64,000 bases of DNA from Desulfoluna butyratoxydans (GCF_900699765.1 NZ_CAADHO010000002.1:1-64000); one strand, 5' to 3'; counted from the first letter of the stretch, positions 47,114-54,857 are shown. Notes: generated from the letters alone by a model not told the origin. A program made the numbers and translations.

Positions 47114-48901
47114 ATGACACTTTCCATGCCTTATATAGATATCCCCCCGGCCCTGATCATGGTGGCCGGGGCCCTGGCCCTGCCCATCCTGAAAGGGCGC
47201 TTAAGGTCCGCCTGGATGACGGTCCTGCCCCTTCTGGCCCTGGTGACCCTGCTCTCGGTGCCCAACGGCACCCACTGGACAGTCCCCTTCCTGGACTACC
47301 AGCTCGTCTTCGGACGCATCGACGCCCTCTCCCGCGTCTTCGGCACCATCTTCTGCATCGCCGCCTTTGCCGGCAGCGTTTACGCCATGCACGAAGACGA
47401 CGCCCTGGCCCACACCTCGGCCATGATCTACGCGGGCAGCGCCGTGGGCGTGACCTTTGCCGGTGATTTTTTCTCCCTTTATGTCTTCTGGGAGTTCATG
47501 GCCGTGGCCTCCACCTTCCTCATCCTTGCCCGGCGCACGGATAAAGCTCAGAAGGCGGCCTTCCGCTACATCATGATCCACATCCTGGGGGGGCTCTCCC
47601 TCATGGCGGGCATCGTCCTCCAGATTCAGGAGACCGGTACCATCGCCTTTTCGGCCATCGAGCTGGCCTCGCCTGCCTCCTGGTTCATCTTCGTGGGCGT
47701 GGCGGTGAACGCAGCGGTCTACCCCATGCACGCCTGGCTCAAAGACGCCTACCCGGAAGCCACGGTGACCGGCGCGGTGTTCTTAAGCTCCTTTACCACC
47801 AAGAGCGCCGTCTACACCATGGCCCGCATCTTTGCCGGAACCGAGATCCTTATCCCCTTGGGCCTTGCCATGGCCCTGATTCCCTTGTGCTATGCGGTCA
47901 TTGAAAACAACATGCGACGGGTCCTGGCCTACAGCCTCATCAACCAGGTGGGCTTCATGATCGTGGGCATCGGCATCGGCACCGACCTGGCCATCAACGG
48001 GGTGGCGGCACACGCCGTCTGCCACATCCTCTACAAGTCCCTGCTCTTTATGAGCGCAGGGGCCGTGATTCACCAGACCGGCAAACAGAACTTAAGCGAG
48101 CTGGGGGGCCTCTTCCGCTTCATGCCCTGGACCGCCACCTTCTGCATCGTGGGGGGCCTGGCCATGTCCACCCCCTACTTCTGCGCCTTTGTGAGCAAGT
48201 CCATGATCATCTCGGCAGCAGCCCACGAACACCTCACCCTGGCCTGGTTTATTCTCCAGTTCACCGCCGTGGGCGTCTTTGCCTATGTGGGCATCCGGGT
48301 GCCCTTCCTCACCTTCTTCCACAGGGATTCCGGCTTAAAGCCCTCTGAAGCCCCCTGGAACATGCGCATCGCCATGGGCTTTACCGCCCTGGGCTGCGTC
48401 TACGTGGGCATCCACCACGAGGTGCTCTACAACATGCTCCCCTTTGCAGCAGACTACGAGCCCTACACCGCGGCCCACGTCATCGGCCAGCTCCAGCTCC
48501 AGTTCTTCGGCACCCTGGCCTTTCTCCTGTTGCTGGCCAAGGGGCTCCTGCCAAAGCTCTCCAAGGCCACCTTTCTGGATACGGACTGGTTTTATGCAGG
48601 CGCGGGGCGCGTCCTCTACGTGATTTTCGACAAGGTGCTCAACGGCATCAACGCCGCCTGCGACGCCCTGTTTGTCAAAGGACTCACCGGACGTGTCAAC
48701 CGATTCGCCCAGGGAGCGCCCGAGTCCATTGCCGTGGCCCTCATGGCCCCCTTTACCCATCTCTTCGGCAAGGGGAACCCCAGCCAGGCGGACGTCTCCG
48801 ACCGGGTGAGGCTGGCCTTCAGGACAGGTACCGTCCCCTCCGGGGTCGGCGCCTTTATCGCCGTACTTTTCATCTTCCTGCTCTACGCCGTCAGAGGATA
48901 G
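47114..48901 (+). CDS. third NuoL/M/N-like antiporter subunit
   Basis: About 595 residues, 15-16 helices. Motifs: MIYAGSAVGVTFAGDFFSLYVFWEFMAVASTFLIL (helix glutamate), AVNAAVYPMHAWLKDAYPEATVTGAVFLSSFTTKSAVYTMAR (lysine helices) and AHAVCHILYKSLLFMSAGAVI. It has a longer C-terminal part than the other two, ending in a membrane helix. AGGAG ends at 47101, too close to the ATG at 47102, so I start at the ATG at 47114; 47126 is also possible. It completes the operon. Confidence 0.9.
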   Translation: MTLSMPYIDIPPALIMVAGALALPILKGRLRSAWMTVLPLLALVTLLSVPNGTHWTVPFLDYQLVFGRIDALSRVFGTIFCIAAFAGSVYAMHEDDALAHTSAMIYAGSAVGVTFAGDFFSLYVFWEFMAVASTFLILARRTDKAQKAAFRYIMIHILGGLSLMAGIVLQIQETGTIAFSAIELASPASWFIFVGVAVNAAVYPMHAWLKDAYPEATVTGAVFLSSFTTKSAVYTMARIFAGTEILIPLGLAMALIPLCYAVIENNMRRVLAYSLINQVGFMIVGIGIGTDLAINGVAAHAVCHILYKSLLFMSAGAVIHQTGKQNLSELGGLFRFMPWTATFCIVGGLAMSTPYFCAFVSKSMIISAAAHEHLTLAWFILQFTAVGVFAYVGIRVPFLTFFHRDSGLKPSEAPWNMRIAMGFTALGCVYVGIHHEVLYNMLPFAADYEPYTAAHVIGQLQLQFFGTLAFLLLLAKGLLPKLSKATFLDTDWFYAGAGRVLYVIFDKVLNGINAACDALFVKGLTGRVNRFAQGAPESIAVALMAPFTHLFGKGNPSQADVSDRVRLAFRTGTVPSGVGAFIAVLFIFLLYAVRG

Positions 48902-48913
48902 CCCACGCGGGGT

Positions 48914-48936
48914 GAGGGGACCTTGCCGGTCCCCTC
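48914..48936 (+). terminator. hairpin after the Mrp operon
   Basis: GAGGGGACC (48914-48922) and GGTCCCCTC (48928-48936) form a perfect 9-bp stem with a 5-base loop, 12 bases past the last stop. No T-run, so read-through into the next gene is possible. Confidence 0.55.
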
Positions 48937-48997
48937 GAAAACGGACACCACAACCCGGCTCTTTGAAGCTGCAAGCCCAACACGAGGACAACAGATC

Positions 48998-49480
48998 ATG
49001 ATCTCACGAGACGATATAAAAAACGCCTTTCTCTTCTCCACCCTTCCCGATGAGCTGGTGGACCGCATCATCGCCATCTCCAAACCCCGTTCCTTTGAGG
49101 AAGGAGAGGTAATCTTCGCCGAAGGGGGCCAGTCCGGCACCTTCTACCTGGTGCGCTCCGGCACCATCCTCATTGAGCAGGAGATGACCCGCCACATGAC
49201 CGTCACCGTGGCAACCCTCAACGCTGGCGAATGCTTCGGCTACTCCTCCCTCATGGAGGAGATGTCCTTCAGCACCACGGCGGTCAGCTCCGAAGCCTCC
49301 GAGGTGATCCTCATCGACGGCAAGGCCCTGGTCGAAATCATGGAAAAGGACCACAGCCTGGGCTACCTTATCCACCGACAGATGGTCCAGATGATGGCAG
49401 GACGCCTCCAGCGGCGCACCGAACAGTTCCTCCGCGCCCTCTCCACCCACCCGGAGATCCACGAACTCGAAAAATCGTAA
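48998..49480 (+). CDS. cyclic-nucleotide-binding-domain protein without DNA-binding domain
   Basis: 160 residues. A single cNMP-binding beta-roll: LPDELVDRIIAISKPRSFEEGEVIFAEGGQSGTFYLVRSGTILIEQ, then LNAGECFGYSSLMEEMSFSTTAVSSEASEVILIDGKALVEIM. The phosphate-cassette Arg of CRP is not evident, so the ligand may not be cAMP. There is no C-terminal helix-turn-helix as in CRP/FNR. The ATG at 48998 is preceded by GAGG. Placed 97 bases after the Mrp operon on the same strand, it might modulate the complex; this is only contextual. Confidence 0.8.
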   Translation: MISRDDIKNAFLFSTLPDELVDRIIAISKPRSFEEGEVIFAEGGQSGTFYLVRSGTILIEQEMTRHMTVTVATLNAGECFGYSSLMEEMSFSTTAVSSEASEVILIDGKALVEIMEKDHSLGYLIHRQMVQMMAGRLQRRTEQFLRALSTHPEIHELEKS

Positions 49481-49483
49481 AAC

Positions 49484-49638
49484 GCCTCCGGCGGCAAGGT
49501 GAGCCACCTTGAAAGCTGGTTGCATTCACATTCTTCACGGGCGCAGCCCGTCAGCACATGTGATGGCCCTGAGGAACGAAGGGACAGAGCATGTGCGATC
49601 CTGGGGTGCAGGGGATTTATCCCCTGCCCGCCGGAGGC
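49484..49638. repeat. complete repeat element (B and A arms), 155 bp
   Basis: GCCTCCGGCGG (49484-49494) with CAAGGTG/CACCTTG (49495-49511); small hairpin ACGGGC/GCCCGT (49537-49551); constant-loop stem GCACATG (49554-49560)/CATGTGC (49590-49596) with CCC/GGG and loop TGAGGAACGAA; hairpin GCAGGGGAT/ATCCCCTGC; CCGCCGGAGGC (49628-49638) followed by six T residues. It begins 4 bases past the stop of the preceding gene. Confidence 0.88.
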
Positions 49639-49671
49639 TTTTTTGGTTTTTTACCGGAGGGATGAGTAACG

Positions 49672-50544
49672 CTAACTCTTGAAGAAAAACAGGATTGCGG
49701 AGACCAGGGGCGGAAAAAGGGAAAGGGCCACTTCGCGGCGTTTCGGGGTAAAGGCGTGGGTGTGGCGCGCGGCCATGACGGCCAGGTAAAAAAGGGCCAG
49801 CACAGGAAGGGCCGGAACAAAGGCACCCAGGGTCCAGGCGGCTGAAACGGCCAGGAAAAGGCCGAGGACTGCAGCGGGGATTCCGGCGATCCGGTCCGGA
49901 AGGGAGAAGAACCGGGAGGCGCTGCCCAGAAATACCACCATGAACCAGTCGGCCACGCCGAAAAAGGGATGGAGGGCATCGGTGCCGGGGCTGGGAAACT
50001 TCATGAGGAGTACTTCGGAGAGAGGGTAAAGGCCCTGTCGCCCCCCGGTGTAGTAAGCAGCCACGTCCTGGGCAATATGGTGGGTGGGGCCCACAAGAAA
50101 ACTCACGGCATCGGCACACACCATCACACTCACCAGGGGCAGCAGCTCGGCAGGGGATTTTAAAAAACGTGGCAGGTAGCCCGCCGCCACAACAACAACC
50201 AGAAGCTGACCGCAGGTGCTCAATGCCTCCCAGCTAAGCCGAAAAGGCAGGCCAAACCGAAGGGCGGTCCAGCTGCCCGCCGTGATCATAAACCCCACCG
50301 CCAGGATCCCCCAGCGGTGCAGCGCCGGAACTTCTGGAACGGCCACACGGCGCACACACCACAGGGAAACCGCCCACAAGGCCACGAGGATCAATGCAAG
50401 AACCGCCAGTCCCCCCACAAACCCCGAGACAATGCCCAGACGCCCCATAAGGGCGGCCCCCGCCATGGAGACGCCCCACCATCCGGCCACCAGCACCAGG
50501 GCAGCCCCAAGTCCGCTGTATAAAGAAGATTTCATGGCGGTCAT
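49672..50544 (-). CDS. orphan integral membrane protein
   Basis: About 290 residues with eight or nine predicted membrane helices and few charged loops. No family recognised. Hydrophobic segments begin GLGAALVLVAGWWGVSMAGAALMG and continue to the end; a middle loop has VGPTHHIAQDVAAYYTGGRQGLYPLSE. The start is uncertain: ATG at 50544 or 50535, neither with a strong ribosome-binding site. Longer frames reach into the repeat at 50591. It is the only minus-strand gene between two plus-strand units and the minus-strand CoA-disulfide reductase gene, and is flanked by 103-bp inverted repeats. Confidence 0.65.
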   Translation of the reverse strand: MTAMKSSLYSGLGAALVLVAGWWGVSMAGAALMGRLGIVSGFVGGLAVLALILVALWAVSLWCVRRVAVPEVPALHRWGILAVGFMITAGSWTALRFGLPFRLSWEALSTCGQLLVVVVAAGYLPRFLKSPAELLPLVSVMVCADAVSFLVGPTHHIAQDVAAYYTGGRQGLYPLSEVLLMKFPSPGTDALHPFFGVADWFMVVFLGSASRFFSLPDRIAGIPAAVLGLFLAVSAAWTLGAFVPALPVLALFYLAVMAARHTHAFTPKRREVALSLFPPLVSAILFFFKS

Positions 50545-50590
50545 TACACCACAAAGCACTCGAACAGGCACAGAAAAAAATAAAAAGCAC

Positions 50591-50770
50591 GCCTCCGGCG
50601 GGCAGGGGATAAATCCCCTGCACCCCAGGCTCGCACATGTTCTGCCCCTTCGTGCCTCAGGGACATCACATGTGCTGACGGGCTTCGCCCGTGCTACATA
50701 CGAGGGCAAAATTTCTCATTAGAAACGTTTTTTGCGGAGCTTTTTTTCAAAAAAGCGACCCGCCGGAGGC
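50591..50770. repeat. complete repeat element (A and C arms), 180 bp
   Basis: GCCTCCGGCGG (50591-50601), hairpin GCAGGGGAT/ATCCCCTGC, inverted constant-loop stem GCACATG (50633-50639)/CATGTGC (50669-50675), small hairpin to 50693, then the C arm (GTTTTTTGCGGAGC, TTTTTTTCAAAAAAGC) and CCGCCGGAGGC (50760-50770). Bases 50591-50693 are the inverse of 49536-49638 with six mismatches. Confidence 0.88.
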
Positions 50771-50820
50771 AAAAAAAACACCCACGCTCTGCCCGCAGGA
50801 TGCGGGCAAAGCGTGGGTGT
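50771..50820 (-). terminator. terminator of the CoA-disulfide reductase gene
   Basis: ACACCCACGCT...GCCCGC and GCGGGC...AGCGTGGGTGT pair into a long stem followed by eight T residues on the minus strand, 26 bases past the stop. The far end of the T-run touches the repeat boundary at 50770. Confidence 0.95.
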
Positions 50821-50845
50821 CGATAACTTGATCAAGGGCCAGGCG

Positions 50846-52552
50846 TTACTCGGCGACCTTGGAACCCCAGGTCTTGAGGGTGGCCATGCCGCCCTGGACG
50901 CTCACGGTGTTGGTGATGCCCATTTCACGCAGGTTGATCTGGGCCTCAAAGGAGCGCACGCCGGTGTTGCAGACCAGGACCACCAGTTTGTCTTTGGGGA
51001 CCTCTGCAATGCGGTTTTTGATCTCTCCCTGGGGAATGGTATTCCACTTACCGGAGAATTTCTCCTTAAAGGGGGTGGAATCGGGCAGCTCGCGGCAGTC
51101 GATAAAGACGCAGTCGCCCTCTTCCCAGAGCCCTTCGAAGGTGGCCAGGGGAATGGACTGAAGCAGGCCGTCCACAGCGTTGTCCGCCACGTTGGCCAGG
51201 GAGTTGACGATGTCCATGGCAGAGCTGAAGGGCGGGGAGTAGGCAAACTCCAGATTGCTGATGTCTAAAATGGTGGGTTTGTACTTCAAGGTGGCTGCCA
51301 CTGCGTTGATGCGGCCCACCATGGCATCGCCGCTGCCGGCAAAACCCTGGATACCGAGAACCCGCTTGGTGGCCTTTTCCACCACCAGCTCCAGGAACAT
51401 CAGTTCCTTTTCGGGGTAGAAGTGAGCGCGGTCCAGCTGGCACATGGAGACACTGATGGCGTCGATGCCGGCTGCTTCCGCGGCCTTGAGGGTCAGACCA
51501 CTGCCCGCAAGGGACTTATCGAAGAGCTTGACCACAAAGCTGCCCACCGGGGCTTCGGTGGTGGCGTTGCCGCCTGCCAGGTTGGTGCCGATGACGCGGC
51601 CCTGGCGGTTGGCAAGGGAACCCAGGGGATAGACCCCGGGGGCACCGCTCACGGCGTGGTTGAGCTCGATACAGTCGCCCCCGGCGTAAATATTGGGATC
51701 CGAGGTCTCCAGGCGCTCGTTGACAACGATTCCGCCGGTGGGGCCCACTTCCAGGCCGGCTTCCCGGGCCAGTTCGCCGTTGGGGTTGATCCCCACGGCC
51801 ATGATGACCAGGTCAGCTTCCAGGGTGCGCTTGTCGGTGACCACCCGCTGGACGGCTCCCTCCTCGCCTTCAAACCCCTTGACGGTTTCTCCGAGGTAAA
51901 AGCTCACCTCGTTCTCTTCCATGGAGCGCTGGGCCATATGGGCCATCTGCTCACTGACAACCCCCGGCATGATCTGGTTGCCGATCTCCACCACGGAGGT
52001 CTCGATGCCCCACATGTCGGCCAGGGCTTCGGCCATTTCCAGGCCGATGAACCCGGCACCCACGATGACGGCTTTTTCCACCTGTCCGGCGGCCACGAGC
52101 TTCTTGATCTCCATGGCGTCTTCAAGGTTGCCCACGGCGTGAATGTTGGCAAGGTCCTGGCCCGGAATCTTGAGATCCCGGGTGCGGCTTCCCGCGCCGA
52201 TGACCAGCTTGTCGTAGGGGTAGCTCTTCTCCACTCCGTCCTTGCCCTTGGCCCAGACCACCTTGGCCTCCCGGTCGATGCGGGTCACCAGGGTTCCGGT
52301 GACCAGGGCCTCGAAGCCTTTGATGGTCTTGAAGAACTCTTCGTTACGAACCATATGATACGCGGTGCTCTGAAGGGCCGTATGATCCGCCACATCACCG
52401 GAGACATAGTAGGGAATGCCGCAGCCTCCGTAGGAGATGTAGTCATCTTTGTCGATGAGGGTCACATGGGTCGAGGGGTCGATGCGTTTCACTCGGCAGG
52501 CAGCCTTGGTCCCCAAGGCAACGCCGCCGATGACAACAACTCGTCTTGACAT
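50846..52552 (-). CDS. CoA-disulfide/polysulfide reductase with C-terminal rhodanese domain
   Basis: Flavoprotein of the pyridine-nucleotide-disulfide oxidoreductase family that reduces CoA-disulfide, CoA-persulfide or polysulfide with NAD(P)H. 568 residues: FAD-binding VVVIGGVALGTKAA (5-18), single redox Cys44 in SYGGCGIPYYVSG, NAD-binding VIVGAGFIGLEMAEAL, FAD motif NIYAGGDCIE, dimerisation domain, then a rhodanese-like domain (about 470-568) with candidate catalytic Cys528 in VCNTGVRS. The ATG at 52552 is set by homology; the frame runs open to 52822 without support. Same architecture as the NADH-dependent polysulfide reductases known from sulfur-respiring bacteria. Monocistronic, with a strong terminator. 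Confidence 0.92.
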   Translation of the reverse strand: MSRRVVVIGGVALGTKAACRVKRIDPSTHVTLIDKDDYISYGGCGIPYYVSGDVADHTALQSTAYHMVRNEEFFKTIKGFEALVTGTLVTRIDREAKVVWAKGKDGVEKSYPYDKLVIGAGSRTRDLKIPGQDLANIHAVGNLEDAMEIKKLVAAGQVEKAVIVGAGFIGLEMAEALADMWGIETSVVEIGNQIMPGVVSEQMAHMAQRSMEENEVSFYLGETVKGFEGEEGAVQRVVTDKRTLEADLVIMAVGINPNGELAREAGLEVGPTGGIVVNERLETSDPNIYAGGDCIELNHAVSGAPGVYPLGSLANRQGRVIGTNLAGGNATTEAPVGSFVVKLFDKSLAGSGLTLKAAEAAGIDAISVSMCQLDRAHFYPEKELMFLELVVEKATKRVLGIQGFAGSGDAMVGRINAVAATLKYKPTILDISNLEFAYSPPFSSAMDIVNSLANVADNAVDGLLQSIPLATFEGLWEEGDCVFIDCRELPDSTPFKEKFSGKWNTIPQGEIKNRIAEVPKDKLVVLVCNTGVRSFEAQINLREMGITNTVSVQGGMATLKTWGSKVAE

Positions 52553-52862
52553 TTTCTTGTCTACCTTTTTGCTTGTGCTTATCGCCACTGGCCCGGCGTC
52601 GCGGGACTCACTGACCCTGTCCCGGGGCGTCGCGCCCAACACGCTGAAATTGCGTCTCCCGGCCTGAAAAAGAGCCTGGTTTATGTACAAAACCAGCCAC
52701 CTCGTCAGCCCGGCCACCACACGGTTGTAGTATCTTATCCTCTGAATTACAAGAAAAACAAAGGTGAGGCAAAGCCCGCAAGGGTTTGCCCTCTTTTGAG
52801 ACTTTGACGGGCCTGACCACAAACCCGGATGGGCGTGTTTTCAAAGGGGGTTGCCAGAACGC
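52553..52862. other. spacer upstream of the CoA-disulfide reductase gene
   Basis: About 310 bases without a gene. An inverted repeat CTGGTTT (52676-52682)/AAACCAG (52690-52696) may be an operator or leader hairpin. A weak minus-strand promoter (TTGTAA, 17 bases, TACAAC) lies just upstream of it near 52725-52755. No complete riboswitch pattern was recognised. Confidence 0.4.
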
Positions 52863-52896
52863 AAAAAACCGGTCATGGGACTCCCACAACCGGTTT
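52863..52896 (-). terminator. terminator of the 52934 gene
   Basis: ACCGGT (52894-52889), inner TGGG/CCCA, ACCGGT (52873-52868) and then six T residues on the minus strand; about 38 bases past the stop. Confidence 0.85.
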
Positions 52897-52933
52897 GACC
52901 AACGCACACGACCCGCATCTTGCCAAAGGGGCC

Positions 52934-53536
52934 TCAGACCCTCAGGTGATGCTTCTCCCGCTTCAACAGATCCGAAGCATCGTTGAGGGTGGGAACGTCA
53001 AAGATGGTCAGGCCATTCTCTTCAAAGATGGCATCCACCATCTCCTTGAGTGTTTTGGGCATGCCGTCTGAGATACGAATGATACGGGAAACGCTCATCT
53101 GAGCCAGGGTGCAGGCCACTTTGCGGATATGGAAGGCGTTTTTTTTGTCGCCGTTTTCCCGGATACGGCTGATGTCCACGATAATGTCGCACTCACTGCG
53201 AAGGGAGTCGAGAACGGAGAGGATGTGGTTGGAGAACTGTTTGGCACCTTTGTAATCAAACTCACCGGCCATCTTGACGTAGAGGCGGTTTTCAGCGGTG
53301 AACCCCCGGATGGCCCACATGGCGGTACGTGTGCGCCCCACCTTGCTTTCGCCCTTCTTCTCGCGCTCCAGCTCCTTGATGCGGCGCTTGGCCCAGAGGA
53401 TCTCCTTTTCACGCTCGTCGACCTCTTCCAGGAGGTTGAAGATATCCTGTAAAATCTCCTCCTCGCCCAATCCGTCCAGGTGGTTCGTCCTGTATTTTTC
53501 AGCAATACTGGAAAGTCGACTCTCCATATCGGCCAT
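52934..53536 (-). CDS. coiled-coil protein with SpoIIAA/STAS-like C-terminal domain
   Basis: 200 residues. The N-terminal 65 are a charged coiled coil (EEEILQDIFNLLEEVDEREKEILWAKRRIKELEREKKGES). The rest alternates strands and helices (NRLYVKMAGEFDYKGAKQFSNHILSVLDSLRSECDIIVDISRIRENGDK...VSRIIRISDGMPKTLKEM), an outline like SpoIIAA/STAS single-domain proteins, which often act in partner-switching or membrane association. The family call is weak. It is divergent from the GGDEF gene across 122 bases and has its own terminator. Confidence 0.5.
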   Translation of the reverse strand: MADMESRLSSIAEKYRTNHLDGLGEEEILQDIFNLLEEVDEREKEILWAKRRIKELEREKKGESKVGRTRTAMWAIRGFTAENRLYVKMAGEFDYKGAKQFSNHILSVLDSLRSECDIIVDISRIRENGDKKNAFHIRKVACTLAQMSVSRIIRISDGMPKTLKEMVDAIFEENGLTIFDVPTLNDASDLLKREKHHLRV

Positions 53537-53576
53537 GCCTGTCTAACCCCGCTTTAAGGCGTTCATATCTATTCTC

Positions 53577-53606
53577 TTGACTTTATTATCGGATTTACAC
53601 TATTTT
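53577..53606 (+). promoter_or_regulatory. putative promoter of the GGDEF gene
   Basis: TTGACT (53577-53582), 18-base spacer, TATTTT (53601-53606), about 50 bases before the ATG at 53659, within an AT-rich divergent spacer. Confidence 0.5.
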
Positions 53607-53658
53607 TTTTTAGCTTCTTTTGGCTTTTTTTTAACAATCCTTCGATAAAATCAGGCAT

Positions 53659-54699
53659 ATGCTGACATTCCAAGAGCTTCTAGACCTTGTCAAGGACAAC
53701 GAAATAAAATCTCGTAAATTCAATCAGGTTGAAACCAAAATCCTGACGATTTTGAATTTCAAGGACCTGTTTGAAACCCTCCTTTCCGAAATATCCAAGC
53801 AGTTTAACATCCCGTATGTTTGGATCACCCTGGTCAAGGGGAGCGATACATCCAGGCTCCTCCTCAAGGCCTTCGGGTCATCGGAACTCCTGCCCGAACG
53901 GGTTAACCTGGCGACACGCTCCCAGTTCCAGGGGCTTCTGGGGACCGGTACCACCCCCACCCTCGTCAACCAGGATATCCACGAGTACCGGGCACTGATC
54001 CCCCCCACCAGCAACTGGCTGATCCGTTCCATGTCCATGTCGCCCATCACCCTGGACGGTGAAGTGATCGGCTGCCTCAACCAGGCTGACGTCTCGTCAG
54101 ACCGATTCTCTCCGGACAAGGACCCGGTCCTCCTCGCCCAGCTGGCCTTGAAGTTTTCCCTGTGCCTCTCCAATGTGACGGCCCATGAGAAATTGCGCCT
54201 GCTGGCCTTTAACGACCCCTTGACGGAACTTCTGAACCGACGGGCCATGGAACATGCCCTGGAGCAGGAGTTTCGCCGGGCCATCCGCTACAACCGGGAG
54301 CTCTCCGTGGCCTTTCTCGACCTCGACAAGTTCAAGGCCGTGAACGACCGCTACGGCCATGACGCAGGGGACAAGGTCCTCATGGACGTGGCCAGGGCCC
54401 TGTCCCGATACACACGGGAGAGCGACATCCTCTGCCGGTTTGCCGGAGACGAGTTCGTACTGGTCCTTCCAGAGACCACCCTGGACAAGGCCCAGGCCAT
54501 GATGACTCGCATCCAGGATGAGATGGCGGCCATGCCCATCCCCATCAACGGCCACACCCTGCACCAGCACGTCAGCTTCGGCATCGCCTCCCTGCGGGTG
54601 GAGAACACCCCCACCTACCCGGCCCTTCTTAAACGGGCAGACAAGGCCCTGTACCGAAACAAAACGCGCCTCAAGCCGGTGTGTGAGGTCACCCCCTAA
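53659..54699 (+). CDS. diguanylate cyclase (GAF-like/DUF484 plus GGDEF)
   Basis: Probably makes the second messenger c-di-GMP from GTP. 346 residues, no membrane helix. The N-terminal part (about 15-175) looks like a DUF484/GAF-type sensor (FETLLSEISKQFNIPYVWITLVKG, RSMSMSPITLDGEVIGCLNQADV). The C-terminal GGDEF domain (about 185-340) starts FNDPLTELLNRRAME and has the active site as AGDEF (CRFAGDEFVLVLPE), a variant found in active enzymes. The inhibitory I-site RxxD appears as RESD five residues before it, so feedback control is likely. Output proteins are not encoded nearby. Confidence 0.9.
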   Translation: MLTFQELLDLVKDNEIKSRKFNQVETKILTILNFKDLFETLLSEISKQFNIPYVWITLVKGSDTSRLLLKAFGSSELLPERVNLATRSQFQGLLGTGTTPTLVNQDIHEYRALIPPTSNWLIRSMSMSPITLDGEVIGCLNQADVSSDRFSPDKDPVLLAQLALKFSLCLSNVTAHEKLRLLAFNDPLTELLNRRAMEHALEQEFRRAIRYNRELSVAFLDLDKFKAVNDRYGHDAGDKVLMDVARALSRYTRESDILCRFAGDEFVLVLPETTLDKAQAMMTRIQDEMAAMPIPINGHTLHQHVSFGIASLRVENTPTYPALLKRADKALYRNKTRLKPVCEVTP

Positions 54700-54722
54700 A
54701 CCGACAGAACAGATCACCAAAC

Positions 54723-54759
54723 AAAAAAAGCCCGCGGCATGAAATGCCGTGGGCTTTTA
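54723..54759. terminator. bidirectional terminator between GGDEF gene and rplQ
   Basis: AGCCCGCGGCAT and ATGCCGTGGGCT pair around GAA; TTTTAT follows on the plus strand and seven T residues on the minus strand. It serves both convergent units. Another stem AAAGGGC/GCCCTTT (54834-54851) lies just past the rplQ stop. Confidence 0.9.
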
Positions 54760-54857
54760 TGTGCAACAGGTCACAGCCACCTCCTGAGCAAACGCTCCTT
54801 GGCTGTTACTAACTGTTCATGCAGAGGGACCGGAAAGGGCGGATGCCCTTTACGGAT

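Noticed and set aside
20550-50770. CRISPR array or integron as explanation of the regular repeats.
   Set aside because: Copies are kilobases apart, inverted relative to each other and hairpin-rich; there are no equal spacers, no cas genes and no integrase.
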